Shown here one piece after another: positions 44,273 through 54,216 of a DNA stretch of 64,000 nucleotides; position 1 is the first letter of the stretch, and each line of letters starts with the position of its first letter. The DNA comes from JADKIH01 sp031417555 (GTDB lineage: Bacteria; Bacteroidota; Bacteroidia; AKYH767-A; 2013-40CM-41-45). The notes beneath the pieces were generated by a model. It searched no databases, was not told the origin of the DNA, and was given only the letters and a program-made list of their open reading frames with translations. The stretch is taken from the NCBI GenBank assembly GCA_031417555.1, contig JANOVV010000009.1, forward strand, positions 1 to 64,000. Direction: 5' to 3'. The position numbers and the translations under genes are program-made.

Positions 44273-45064
44273 TTATTCTTCGTTTTCAAAGAATGCGTGT
44301 ACCTTAGGGTCATTTATTGATTTTAATTCTTCAAAAGTTCCTTGTGCATAATTTATACCATCGATCATCATTACGAGACGGTTTGCCGTTAATCTTGCGC
44401 AATGCATATCATGAGAAATAATAATAGACGTTGTATCATAACTTTTTTGCATTTGAAGCATTAGATTACTTATTTCTCTTGCAGTTATTGGATCCAAACC
44501 GGTAGTTGGCTCATCATATAAAATTATTTCAGGTTTCAAAACAAGCGATCGGGCAAGTCCAATTCTTTTTCTCATCCCACCGGAAAGTTCTGAAGGCATT
44601 AAATCAATTGCATTTAATAGCCCCACCTGATTTAGAGTTTTCTCTATTAATTCATTTACTTCTATTTTGGATTTATGCTTTCCATGTCTTCTCAAAGGAA
44701 ATTCCAGGTTTTCCCTTACAGTCATACTATCATATAATGCACTACTTTGAAATAAAAAACCAATCCTTGCCCTCATTTTATCCAAGCCATTTTGATTCAA
44801 TAAATTTATTTCTTCACCAAATACTTTTAAAAAACCAGAATCGTAATCTAATAATCCAACAATACATTTTATAAGAACTGATTTACCACATCCGGATTTA
44901 CCCAGTATTACTACATTTTCACCTTTCTTAATTGTTAAATTAAAATCAGTTAAAACATTATTGTCACCAAATGATTTATAAAGGTGGTTAATTTCTATTA
45001 TAGGATCACCATACTCCTTAACATTATTAGCTTTTTCACTTTTATAAACAATTTTATCCATCAT
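44273..45064 (-). CDS. mlaF: MCE transporter ATPase (MlaF-like)
   Basis: A 263-aa ABC ATPase of the MlaF/Ttg2A group. Walker A is LGKSGCGKSVLIK, the signature is ELSGGMRKRIGLARSL, Walker B is PEIILYDEPTTGLDP, and the switch His is in SIIISHDMHCA. The open frame runs upstream to 45202 inside mlaE, but the stop/start overlap ATGA with mlaE (45061-45064) and the family start MMDKIV support a start at 45064. It pairs with MlaE to drive lipid transport. Confidence 0.93.
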   Translation of the reverse strand: MMDKIVYKSEKANNVKEYGDPIIEINHLYKSFGDNNVLTDFNLTIKKGENVVILGKSGCGKSVLIKCIVGLLDYDSGFLKVFGEEINLLNQNGLDKMRARIGFLFQSSALYDSMTVRENLEFPLRRHGKHKSKIEVNELIEKTLNQVGLLNAIDLMPSELSGGMRKRIGLARSLVLKPEIILYDEPTTGLDPITAREISNLMLQMQKSYDTTSIIISHDMHCARLTANRLVMMIDGINYAQGTFEELKSINDPKVHAFFENEE

Positions 45065-45873
45065 ATAAATCCCAAAAACTCTGTAACCTGAACAGCTATT
45101 AAATCTATTATAAATACAAGGAGCGAAGCAACTACTACAGCAGAATTCGCCGAACGCCCAACTCCTTCTGTACCTTTTTTCGAATTGTAGCCTTTGTAAC
45201 AACCAATCAAGCCAATGGCAAAACCAAAGAAGAATGTTTTAATAAAAGCAGGAATTACATCCGAAAATTCAAGGCCATCAAAAACCTGATGAAAGAAAAG
45301 TGTAAGACTAACAGATCCCTTAACTTTCACAGCCAGATAAGAACCATAAAGCGCAATGGCATCCCCAATAATAACCAGAATGGGTATCATAATCGTAGTG
45401 CTAATTATTCGTGACACTACAATATATTTGAAAGGATTAGTTCCGCTCACTTCCATAGCATCTATTTGTTCTGTTACTTTCATCGATCCTAATTCAGCGC
45501 CTATACTTGATCCGATTTTTCCTGCACAAATCAATGCAACAATTACAGGTCCGATTTCGCGAATGATGCTTATTCCAACCATTAGAGGTAACCATGATTC
45601 AGCACCGAATTCAACAAGAGTCGGGCGTGATTGCAAAGTAATCACAAGTCCAATAATAAATGCTGTTAACCCAACTAAAGGCAAAGATTTATATCCGATT
45701 TCATAGCATTGTTTAACGACTTCTCTTAATTCATAAGGGGGAATAAATACTTCTCTAAAAAATCTTAATGCAAATCTGGAAATTTCTCCCGCTTCATTGA
45801 AAAAATTCCGCAAACCGGGAGACAAATACGACAATATCCCACTTCCCTTTAAATCATTTGTTTGGTTTGTCAT
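45061..45873 (-). CDS. mlaE: MCE transporter permease (MlaE-like)
   Basis: A 270-aa permease with about five to six membrane segments of the MlaE family. The conserved core includes LPLVGLTAFIIGLVITLQSR, then GKIGSSIGAELGSMKVTEQI with the coupling-helix glycines, and NPFKYIVVSRII. It overlaps mlaF by 4 bp and follows perM after 16 bp. MlaE, F and D make up the inner-membrane lipid transporter. Confidence 0.93.
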   Translation of the reverse strand: MTNQTNDLKGSGILSYLSPGLRNFFNEAGEISRFALRFFREVFIPPYELREVVKQCYEIGYKSLPLVGLTAFIIGLVITLQSRPTLVEFGAESWLPLMVGISIIREIGPVIVALICAGKIGSSIGAELGSMKVTEQIDAMEVSGTNPFKYIVVSRIISTTIMIPILVIIGDAIALYGSYLAVKVKGSVSLTLFFHQVFDGLEFSDVIPAFIKTFFFGFAIGLIGCYKGYNSKKGTEGVGRSANSAVVVASLLVFIIDLIAVQVTEFLGFI

Positions 45874-45889
45874 GATACAAAATACCTCT

Positions 45890-46930
45890 CTATTTATTCT
45901 TTGTTCCTAATAGTACAGATATATTTTTTAATTCTTCAGTATTATCTGCTATTAACTTAACTATAGCAATAAATGGGACAAATAAAATCATTCCGGCTGC
46001 TCCCCAGATTATACCACCAAGGATAATCATAATAATTGTTGCAAGAGTATTTATGTTTAACCGATTACTAACTGCCATCGGGAAGATTATATTAGCTTCA
46101 AGATATTGTACAAAAGTATAAAGTGCTATCACAGCAATAGGATGCCAAATGGAATTATAAGTAAGCCACGAAATGGCAATTGGGAATATTGAAGCAAAAA
46201 TAATTCCTACATACGGTATAAATGTTAAAATAGAAGCAATAAAACCGAAAAGAATTGCATGTGGGACTCCGATAATTAATAAGCCAATGGTATTTAATAT
46301 TCCTACAATTAAATATACTAAAGCCATCCTTTTTATAAAATTATAATATGCAGTAACAGTAAGATGTAAAATTCTTTGAACAGATGCTTTCCTTTCAATT
46401 GGGAATAAATTGAAAAGTACATTGACTAACATACTACGATAAAAAAGAAACAATGCTGAAAATACCGGTATTAAAACCAATAATACAAGCAATATACTCG
46501 AAGAATAAATAAAACTTTTGAAAAATGAAAAAAGTCCATTTGTTGAATTATTAGTAAATTCTTTAACCCATAGCTGTTGAGATTCCTTTGTAATATTAAA
46601 TTTCTGTGTAATTAAAATGCTTAAATCTGAAAACGCTACTAACAACTTCTGCTTCATGACAGGAAGTTCAATTGAAAATGATAATAGCTGATGAATTAGC
46701 AGAAAAACAATTCCGGTTATTAATAGTATCAGTAAACTTAAAACAGTAAAAATTGAAAATGAGCGGCTGAAACCATGTCTTTCTAGCCAACTGCATACAG
46801 GATAAAGAATAAAACTAATTAATAAAGCAAAACTCAGTGGAATGAAAAGTGTTCTTCCAAAATAAAGTATGAAAGAAACAAAAACAATGTATTGCAATAT
46901 TTTTATAAACGGATAACCTCCGGCCTTCAA
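45890..46930 (-). CDS. AI-2E family membrane permease (PerM-like)
   Basis: A 346-aa protein with about seven to eight membrane segments, in the AI-2E/PerM (UPF0118) family. The conserved ending includes PHAILFGFIASILTFIPYVG and VSNRLNINTLATIIMIILGG. Functions in this family are diverse (autoinducer export, sodium/proton exchange) or unknown. It leads the minus-strand operon with mlaE, mlaF, mlaD and the transpeptidase; an FNR-type box lies about 86 bp upstream of its start. Confidence 0.85.
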   Translation of the reverse strand: MKAGGYPFIKILQYIVFVSFILYFGRTLFIPLSFALLISFILYPVCSWLERHGFSRSFSIFTVLSLLILLITGIVFLLIHQLLSFSIELPVMKQKLLVAFSDLSILITQKFNITKESQQLWVKEFTNNSTNGLFSFFKSFIYSSSILLVLLVLIPVFSALFLFYRSMLVNVLFNLFPIERKASVQRILHLTVTAYYNFIKRMALVYLIVGILNTIGLLIIGVPHAILFGFIASILTFIPYVGIIFASIFPIAISWLTYNSIWHPIAVIALYTFVQYLEANIIFPMAVSNRLNINTLATIIMIILGGIIWGAAGMILFVPFIAIVKLIADNTEELKNISVLLGTKNK

Positions 46931-47016
46931 TGGAACTTAAGGCATTGAAAACTGTGGCATCTAATTTGAATATTTAACTCCGACACAAATAACAAAAAAT
47001 TGGGTGAAAATTGAAG

Positions 47017-47050
47017 TGATTATTATCATTGAATGAATTGACTTATATCA
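47017..47050. promoter_or_regulatory. FNR-type boxes upstream of the perM-mla operon
   Basis: TGATTATTATCA at 47017-47028 is a perfect TGAT-N4-ATCA core, 86 bp before the perM ATG. TTGACTTATATCA at 47038-47050 contains a second core with one mismatch (TGAC). Both lie between perM and the 3' end of the CDP-alcohol transferase. Confidence 0.55.
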
Positions 47051-47162
47051 TATCTGAAATCTACAATGAATTCACTGATTAATTGAAATTATTTTTCAAT
47101 CTTTGATGTTAACGACAATTAAAACATTCATTAAATTAAAATTACTTCATTAAATCAAATAA

Positions 47163-47735
47163 TTATATTTTATTGTATAAAATCCAATACAAACCTTTAA
47201 CATTTGCCTTCCATGTTTTCAAATATAAAGTTATAATAATTTCTTCTATAATTTGAATTGCTGTTATAAATAAAGCAAAATAAAACAAATAGATATAATT
47301 ATTCTTGGTAAAAAAAATAAATATGAAGAAGACACCTTGAAGAATAGCAGATAATTTCGCTAAATAAGTATGATAATTTGTAATCTGATGATACTTGTAA
47401 AAAGCAATAATCAATTGAATTAAATATAATAAAAACAATAATAACAATAAAACAACCTGTTCTTTTATAAAATCAAAATTAAAAACAAATAAACCTGTAA
47501 TTGCACAAAGAATCGTAAGGTCATCACCAATTGAATCGAGTTTCGTACCAAGAATGCTAACTACCTTATATCTTCTGGCTAAAAATCCATCAACTAAATC
47601 AGTAAAAAAACTAAATGCTAATAACCATTTAAAAATAATAAAATCTCCATTAAAAACAAGAATTAATAAAATTGGAGCAGCTATAATTCTATACAACGTT
47701 ATTCCATTAATTACATAATAACTCGTTTTATACAT
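47163..47735 (-). CDS. CDP-alcohol phosphatidyltransferase
   Basis: A 190-aa membrane enzyme that joins a CDP-linked lipid to an alcohol to make phospholipid. The full family motif D-x2-DG-x2-AR-x8-G-x3-D-x3-D is present as DLVDGFLARRYK...GTKLDSIGD. It has about six membrane segments. The closest functional classes are PgsA-like (phosphatidylglycerol-phosphate synthase) and related; the acceptor is not determinable. Its context next to the lipid-transport operon, though separated by about 230 bp, is suggestive. Confidence 0.85.
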   Translation of the reverse strand: MYKTSYYVINGITLYRIIAAPILLILVFNGDFIIFKWLLAFSFFTDLVDGFLARRYKVVSILGTKLDSIGDDLTILCAITGLFVFNFDFIKEQVVLLLLLFLLYLIQLIIAFYKYHQITNYHTYLAKLSAILQGVFFIFIFFTKNNYIYLFYFALFITAIQIIEEIIITLYLKTWKANVKGLYWILYNKI

Positions 47736-47955
47736 ATCAATAATTATTCAATTACATTTAGCAATTGAAGCTGAATGTTAAATGAAAGATACATATAAAA
47801 TAATTAAGAAGGATCAATTTCAATAATTTAACTTAATAATTTTGTTATGTGCATAATACGATAGTTTTACAATCTCAAACTTGTTTTAAATACTAAAAAT
47901 AATCGAATACTAATAAATTATGCTCTCAAATAATTAAAAACAATTTCCTAATTAA

Positions 47956-49611
47956 ATGATAAAAGGATTTCACTTTTGGCAATTTATAGCTGGTATTGCA
48001 ATGTTTGTTTATGCAATGTCATTGATTGAGACATCGCTTAAAAACCTGGCCGGACGTACATTTAAATTATTTCTTCAAAAACAAACACAGAATAAAATAA
48101 AATCAATAGCTGCCGGAACAGTCGTTACAGCAGTTTTACAGAGCAGCTCAATTGTTTTACTAATGGTTCTTTCATTTGTGGGAGCAGGATTAATGAACCT
48201 CAGAAGTGCTCTCGCTGTTGTACTTGGCTCAAATCTTGGAACTACACTGGACAGCTGGGTAATTGCAACATTAGGTTTCAAGATTAATTTCAATGCAATC
48301 TCATTCCCTATTTTAGGTATATCGTTAATTGGAATATTACTTTTCCGAAAAAACAGTAAGCTTTATGAAGCGACAATATTTTTAATTGGTTTTGCATTTA
48401 TCTTTATCGGACTTGAATGGCTTAAAAATTGTTTTGAAAATCCCGCCGGTACAATTCTCGAATATTTCAATCGTTACCACTATCTGTGGTTTGTTCCCAT
48501 TGGATTTGTCTTCACAGCAATCATTCAATCAAGTTCTGTAACTATAGCAATTCTTCTTTCGGCGCTTTACAATAATCTAATCCCTTTTGAAAACGCCGCT
48601 GCAATTATTGTAGGTTCAGAACTCGGGACAACCCTAAAGTTTTTAATTAGCTCAATTGGAGGTATTCCTGACAAAAAAAGAGTTGCATGGGGAAACTTTA
48701 TTCTAAATTTAGTGACGATGATTTTTGCTTCGCTTTTGATTCATCCTTTAATTTGGCTTATTCGTGAAATAATTTCAGTTAATGATAAACTAACAAGCCT
48801 GGTGCTTTTTCAAACCGGAATAAATCTAATATCTATAATTATTTTCTTTCCTATACTTGGTCCATTTGCTAAATTATTGGAAAAATTATTTAATGATCCA
48901 TCGTCACAATCAATTACAAAATACATAGGTAAAATAAAATCAAATACATCTGAAGACCCATTACATATTGCAGAGAAAGAAACCCTTCACTTAATTCATC
49001 ATACAATAAATTTAAACAAAAACTTATTAGGTATAAATCAAAATCAAAAAATCGGATTCAAAGGTAATTTGATAGAATTGGCCACTAACTACTACTCTCT
49101 CGGTGAAACATACAATCGCAAAAAAATATTACAAGGTGAAATAATTGAATATATTACAGACATTCCTAAAAATGATTTGACCGACACAGAACTTGAAAGA
49201 GCAGGCCGAATTATTAATATAACAAGACATGTAATTCGTTCCGCCAAAAATATAAAAGATATTCACCATAACCTGGAAGATTTTAAACAATCAGCCAATG
49301 ATAATTTATTTTCTTCATATGAAAATATTAAAAAAACAGAAAATGAATTTTATTCTGAGTTTCAAGTTTTACTTAATTTGTCGGGCGACAAAACAACTTC
49401 TGCTTTGGCAGATAATTTAAATATTAAAAACAGAAAACATTACGAACTCTTTATCGAAAACACAATCAATGCTTTGAAAGAAAATAAAATTAACGAGCTT
49501 GATTCATCAAATTTATTAAATGTACACCATGAAATTTATTCCTCGAATCAATCTCTCATAAAAGCCCTTATTGATTTAATAGAAATTGATTCGCGGGAAT
49601 ACAATAAATAA
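47956..49611 (+). CDS. Na/Pi cotransporter family protein with PhoU-like tail
   Basis: A 551-aa protein of the NptA/YjbB type. Two inverted membrane halves each hold the QSSS motif (VLQSSSIVLL and AIIQSSSVTIAILL) with GSNLGTT and GSELGTT. Residues about 340-551 are helical and PhoU-like. These proteins move phosphate with sodium, or export it. The FNR-type motif is absent upstream; a different palindrome, TTATGTGCATAA (47844-47855), lies in the 220-bp gap. The gene converges on the P-type ATPase. Confidence 0.9.
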   Translation: MIKGFHFWQFIAGIAMFVYAMSLIETSLKNLAGRTFKLFLQKQTQNKIKSIAAGTVVTAVLQSSSIVLLMVLSFVGAGLMNLRSALAVVLGSNLGTTLDSWVIATLGFKINFNAISFPILGISLIGILLFRKNSKLYEATIFLIGFAFIFIGLEWLKNCFENPAGTILEYFNRYHYLWFVPIGFVFTAIIQSSSVTIAILLSALYNNLIPFENAAAIIVGSELGTTLKFLISSIGGIPDKKRVAWGNFILNLVTMIFASLLIHPLIWLIREIISVNDKLTSLVLFQTGINLISIIIFFPILGPFAKLLEKLFNDPSSQSITKYIGKIKSNTSEDPLHIAEKETLHLIHHTINLNKNLLGINQNQKIGFKGNLIELATNYYSLGETYNRKKILQGEIIEYITDIPKNDLTDTELERAGRIINITRHVIRSAKNIKDIHHNLEDFKQSANDNLFSSYENIKKTENEFYSEFQVLLNLSGDKTTSALADNLNIKNRKHYELFIENTINALKENKINELDSSNLLNVHHEIYSSNQSLIKALIDLIEIDSREYNK

Positions 49612-49665
49612 TTAATTAATTATTGAACTTTAAAATAAATATTTAAATCATATAATTCCAGTCAT

Positions 49666-52164
49666 TCATAATTTTGAAATATTATTCCTTTTAAAATATT
49701 TCACAACCTCAATCCACATTACACTTGTAAACGAAGCAATCAAGCATATTATTAAGTCCTGATAGCGAAGTTCGGTAAATTGAAATACATTCCGGACAGG
49801 ATTTAAATAAAGTGAGAGAAACAGTACGATTAATGATATACCTAAGATGATTGGAATCAATTTATTCTTGTATCTCATAGTAACAAATACAGAATAATAA
49901 AAAGAACGGTTTACAAGAGTGAGGAAAAGATTGCTGAAAATTAGAGTTACATAAATTATTGTTCTAACATAGGTTTGATCACTGTTATTACGCATAAAAT
50001 AATAACCCAATCCAAGACAAAAAAGAGTAATAACTAAACCTTGAATAATACTTAACGACAATTCACGAAATGAAAAAAATGTTGAACTAATTTTACGTGG
50101 GCTTCTTCTCATCGAATCTGCTTCAATTGGTTCATTCTCAAAAATAATTGAACAGGTAGGTCCCATAATAAGCTCAAGAAAAACAACATGTATAGGAGAA
50201 AAGAAATCTGTAAATTTCCAGAATAACAACAAAGGAAGTGTAACAATCAATATTATTGGTATATGAATAGAAATTATATATTGAATTGCTTTTTTTAAAT
50301 TTTCATATATCCTGCGGCCTAATGCAACAGCATCTACCATATGTGACAAATCATCATCCATTAATATAAGAGAAGCAGCATTTTTAGCTATTTCACTTCC
50401 ACGCATACCCATAGCAATTCCAATATGTGCTGCTTTTAAAGCGGGGCCATCATTAACACCATCTCCTGTCATAGCCACAATTTCTCCATTACTTTTTAAA
50501 GCCTCTATTACTTTTAATTTAGCCTCGGGAAACATTCGTGCGAAAATATTAACCTCAACTACCTTTTCACTAAGTGATTCATTTGACATCTCCATCACTT
50601 CTTTCCCGGTTAATACATTAGAACTATTCTTAAGTTGAATCTGATTAGCTATAGCAGTTGCAGTATCAGAATGATCACCGGTAATCATTTTTACACTTAT
50701 CCCGGCCTTATAAAATTGGTCAAGAATATTAACCATATTCTTCTTTGGAGGATCATAAAAAGCCAGCAATCCGATGAAATCAAATTCAAATTCCGATTGT
50801 GAAATTGGTAAATTGTTTAAATCATTGTTTGCTTTCGCAACTGCAAGAACCCGATACCCTTTTGAAGTAAATGAAAGTACTTTATCATGAATTTGATTAA
50901 TTTCATTAATTGACAATTTAGATTGATTTAATATTCCCTCAACACTGCCTTTTGCTGCAATATAATTAGTTGTCTTATTGTCAGAGAAAACGTGCGTCAT
51001 GAAAGGCGGGCTTCCACTTAATGGGTATTCATGAATCATTGTAAACAACTTTCGTTTATCGTCCGGAGTTACTACCGAATAAATTTCATGAATTGATTTT
51101 TCCATTGCATCAAAGGGAGTAATTTCTGATGCCCACATTGCATATTCTAAAACAATATTATATGAATATTTTTCTTTGGTAAAATCAATCGTCAATTTAT
51201 TTGAGAAATCATAAATGGCAGAAATGCGCATTTCATTTTCAGTAATTGTTCCGGTTTTATCTACGCAAATAACAGTTGCAGCTCCGAGTGTTTCTACGGT
51301 ATGCGGGCTACGGGCAATTACTTTTTTCTTGTACAAGTGATATGCTCCCATTGCCATAAATGTGCTAAAAGCTACAGGTATCTCCTCGGGTAAAACAGAC
51401 ATAGCTAATGTTAACCCATGAAGCAATCCGTGTAAAATATCTTTTGATAAATAATAATTAATTCCCCAAACAATAAAAAATGCTATTGAACCTGCTCCCA
51501 CCATTGAGCGAACAAAATTTTTAATTTGTTGTTGAAGAGGCGTTTTAGGAATTACGATCACGTCAAGGGAATGACCAATTTTACCCAACTCGGTTAGACG
51601 TCCGATAGCAAATACTTTGGCTTTCGCTGAACCGGTCATTATCATAGTGCCTTGAAAAATTTTATTATCTGACGCAATACTACTTTTAACAACCGGCATT
51701 GACTCGCCGGTTAAAATACTTTCGTTAATTGAAAAATCGTGTGATTCTAAAACAAATGAATCCGCCGGAACAATGTCGCCGTCCTCAACAACAATTATAT
51801 CATTCATTACCAATTCTTCAGTCGGAATTTTAACTAATTCTCCGTCTCTGATAACTTTTGCTTGTGGCGAAGAAAGTTTTTTAAGCGCATCAACTGCGCT
51901 TCGACTTTTATTTTCCTGGTAAAGTGAAATGCCCGAAACAAATGATAAGGCAACAAGCATAATTATTGCTTCATTTGCTTCTCCTAAAATAAACTAAATG
52001 ATTGTTGAACAAACCAGAATAACGAAAAGAGGCTCTGAAATTATCTCCTTTATTAATAATAATAACCAATTTTTTTTCTTCGTTAAAACTGAATTGCTGC
52101 CATATTTTTCGCGATTAATTTTTACTTCTTCTTGATTTAAACCAACAATCTTTTCAAACGACAT
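49666..52164 (-). pseudogene. Cation P-type ATPase interrupted by an in-frame amber codon
   Basis: The frame opens at ATG 52164 with an N-terminal cation-ATPase domain and first membrane helix. It is stopped by TAG at 51994-51996 after 56 codons, then continues open to 49666. Total length would be 832 codons, normal for the P-II group. After the stop the frame reads FILGEANEAIIMLVALSF, the normal continuation. Downstream motifs are intact: ILTGESMP, VLPEEIPVA, the phosphorylation site DKTGTITENE, MTGDGVNDGPALKAAH. The long frame from Met 51960 (764 aa) lacks the first helix. Options are a nonsense mutation, assembly error, or readthrough. An FNR-type box lies upstream. Ion specificity is unclear (Ca2+ or monovalent). 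Confidence 0.85.
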
Positions 52165-52222
52165 CTTAAATACTTTTAATACAAATAGGTTATAAATATT
52201 GAAACATTATCAATGCTATTTT

Positions 52223-52236
52223 ATGATTTATATCAT
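52223..52236. promoter_or_regulatory. FNR-type box between P-type ATPase and hsp20
   Basis: ATGATTTATATCAT is a perfect palindrome with TGAT-N4-ATCA, 58 bp before the ATPase start (52164) and 231 bp before the hsp20 start. The rest of the 303-bp divergent gap is A+T rich; an imperfect ATCA half-site lies near 52351-52361. Confidence 0.6.
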
Positions 52237-52467
52237 AGCTATTAATTAAATTATTTAAAACACACCTATTAACTTAATTACAAAAGTAAGACGGATTAAT
52301 TCAGAAAACATCTAAGCAACAATATTTATTCACTGTTTGAAGACTTACTAATATCAAAATGGTATTTTATATCACACAATAAAATGAGTAAAATCATTAC
52401 TAATTGTCCATATTAAATATACTTTTACTTAGTAATTAATTTAATGTTTAACCTAAAAACTAAAAAA

Positions 52468-52926
52468 ATGACAACTCTAGCAGTAAAAAAAAGAAGTTCA
52501 CTTCCATGGGCTAGTGAATTATTTGATGTAGGTAATTTCTTTGGTCCTAGTTTATTAGATTTTAACGGGGATTTTCCGGGAATGGATCTTGCTATTCGAA
52601 TCCCTTCTGCAAATATTATGGAAAATGAAAAAGATTTCAAAATTGAATTGGCAGCACCCGGACTTGAAAAAAAAGATTTCAAAGTAGAATTTGAAAAAGG
52701 AATTCTAAATATCAGTGCAGAGAAAAAGATTGAAAGTAAAGAAGAAAAAGAGAATTATACTCGTAAAGAATATTCTTACAACAGTTTCTGCCGCTCTTTC
52801 CATTTACCTGACAATAGCTTGCCAGAAAAAATTGAAGCCAAATATGAAAATGGAATACTTCGGCTAACTCTTCCAAAAAAAGAATTTACTTTTTCAAAAC
52901 CTGTGAAAGAAATAAAAGTTTCTTAA
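52468..52926 (+). CDS. Small heat shock protein Hsp20
   Basis: A 152-aa alpha-crystallin chaperone that holds unfolding proteins. The alpha-crystallin domain (about 45-150) shows ENEKDFKIELAAPGLEKKDF, then YNSFCRSFHLPDN and the ending YENGILRLTLPKKE. The open frame also continues upstream to Met 52444, but Met 52468 (MTTLAVKKRSSLPW) fits the family. In other bacteria Hsp20 is a marker of hypoxia/dormancy programmes. A 12-bp hairpin follows the gene; the alpha/beta hydrolase starts after that. Confidence 0.92.
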   Translation: MTTLAVKKRSSLPWASELFDVGNFFGPSLLDFNGDFPGMDLAIRIPSANIMENEKDFKIELAAPGLEKKDFKVEFEKGILNISAEKKIESKEEKENYTRKEYSYNSFCRSFHLPDNSLPEKIEAKYENGILRLTLPKKEFTFSKPVKEIKVS

Positions 52927-52941
52927 TATGAACCGCTAAAG

Positions 52942-52979
52942 AAATACTCTCAGGATATATTTATTCTGAGAGTATTTTA
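52942..52979 (+). terminator. Hairpin after hsp20
   Basis: A perfect 12-bp stem, 52942-52953 with 52966-52977, loop of 12 nt, then TTTATATTTT. Some read-through to the hydrolase gene, whose start is 18 bp further, is expected. Confidence 0.75.
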
Positions 52980-52997
52980 TATTTTAAAAATAATTAA

Positions 52998-53648
52998 ATG
53001 GAAATAAATAAAGAAATGGTCATACCAGCCGGAAAAATTAGCCTTAAAAGCAATTTAATAATACCCTCCGGAGCCAAATCAATCGTAATCTTTTCTCATG
53101 GTTCCGGTAGTGGCCGGTTTAGTCCCAGAAACAATTTCGTAGCTCTAGCTTTACATAAAGAGAAAATAGCCACCCTATTAATAGATTTACTAACTCCAAT
53201 TGAAGATGAATTATATGAAAACAGGATGAATATAGACTTACTCGCAGACAGATTGGTAATTGCAACAAAGTATGTTCTTAATTTAAATGAATTGAAAGAT
53301 TTCAATGTAGGTTACTTTGGAGCAAGTACAGGAGCAGCATCAGCCTTGCAAGCAGCTGAAGAATTACCAAACGTTATAGATGCTATAGTTTCAAGAGGCG
53401 GCCGAACAGATCTTACACCCTCTCTTTCACGTGTTCAAGCACCCGCATTACTAATTATAGGCGGATTAGATGAAGATGTAATAGAAATAAATAAAGATGC
53501 TTTTATTCATCTTCAATGTTATAAAAAGATGATTATTGTAAAAGGAGCCACACACCTATTTGAAGAACCAGGCAAATTAGAGGAAGTTGCTAAACTTTCT
53601 GTAGATTGGTATAAAAAGTTCTTGCTTAAAACAATACCCGCAACTTAA
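52998..53648 (+). CDS. Alpha/beta hydrolase (dienelactone hydrolase-like)
   Basis: A 216-aa cytoplasmic hydrolase. The opening IVIFSHGSGSGRFSPRNN holds the oxyanion region; the nucleophile Ser110 is in YFGASTGAASAL; the acid is in LIIGGLDEDV; the general base is in KGATHLFEEPG. Proteins of this type are often fused to a phosphoribosyltransferase domain in stress islands of other bacteria; here it is alone. The substrate is not known. It follows hsp20 on the same strand, beyond a hairpin. Confidence 0.88.
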   Translation: MEINKEMVIPAGKISLKSNLIIPSGAKSIVIFSHGSGSGRFSPRNNFVALALHKEKIATLLIDLLTPIEDELYENRMNIDLLADRLVIATKYVLNLNELKDFNVGYFGASTGAASALQAAEELPNVIDAIVSRGGRTDLTPSLSRVQAPALLIIGGLDEDVIEINKDAFIHLQCYKKMIIVKGATHLFEEPGKLEEVAKLSVDWYKKFLLKTIPAT

Positions 53649-53678
53649 ATTCCATTCTATTTTTATATTAACTAAAAA

Positions 53679-54149
53679 CTACAAAGACATACCACCCTGT
53701 TCAAATTCATTCATAATCTTTTTGTTTTTCTTTAATTGAATTTCAATTATTTCAAATATTTCCTTTTTAATGTCTTTAAGAGAATCCAAAAATGAAATTA
53801 TAACTGATTTATTATTAATATGCTCCTCACGTATAAATTGTTCATTAACAGATTTTAAATCTTCTTCTAAATTTCCCAAATGTTCTTCATGCAAAATCAA
53901 TTTATCTTTAATCTGTTTTAATGAATTATTTTTTATTAATAACACCTTTCCTTCAAGAATATTTAATTCATTTATTTTTTGATCATCTTTAGTAAATAAA
54001 AATGCTTTATTAAGTAAATTCGAAAGGAATGAAAGTTCAGTTTCCGCAAAATCAAGTTCAGAAATCCATTCGATTGATTCATGTTGTAAATAATCAATTC
54101 CTACCTGAAGCAGATAGTCGTTTTTTGCTTGTGAGAGAAGAGCTGTCAT
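53679..54149 (-). CDS. All-helical protein of unknown function
   Basis: A 156-aa protein that I do not recognise. It is predicted to be almost entirely helical, rich in Glu, Lys, Leu and Ile, with a segment LILHEEHLGNLEED that has two His and four acidic residues, and no membrane part or signal peptide. It may be a four-helix-bundle-like protein, but no metal site can be claimed. It is the last gene of the minus-strand run baeRF protein, universal stress protein, this gene, and so probably joins the same stress response. Confidence 0.7.
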   Translation of the reverse strand: MTALLSQAKNDYLLQVGIDYLQHESIEWISELDFAETELSFLSNLLNKAFLFTKDDQKINELNILEGKVLLIKNNSLKQIKDKLILHEEHLGNLEEDLKSVNEQFIREEHINNKSVIISFLDSLKDIKKEIFEIIEIQLKKNKKIMNEFEQGGMSL

Positions 54150-54216
54150 GACGATTTAAATTTAGTATTATTACAAATAAATACAATTATGTTTTTTTAA
54201 TTAATCAATGTATTTT

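Noticed and set aside
45065..45202. Upstream extension of the MlaF frame
   Set aside because: It lies inside mlaE, has a Cys/Phe/Arg-rich sequence unlike ABC ATPases, and the ATGA overlap at 45061-45064 gives a better start.
51994..51996. Pyrrolysine or other programmed recoding of the TAG
   Set aside because: No pylT/pylS genes or downstream recoding structure is visible in the window; a mutation or sequence error is simpler.
52348..52361. Another FNR-type box before hsp20
   Set aside because: Only one half (ATCAA) matches; three mismatches in the other half.
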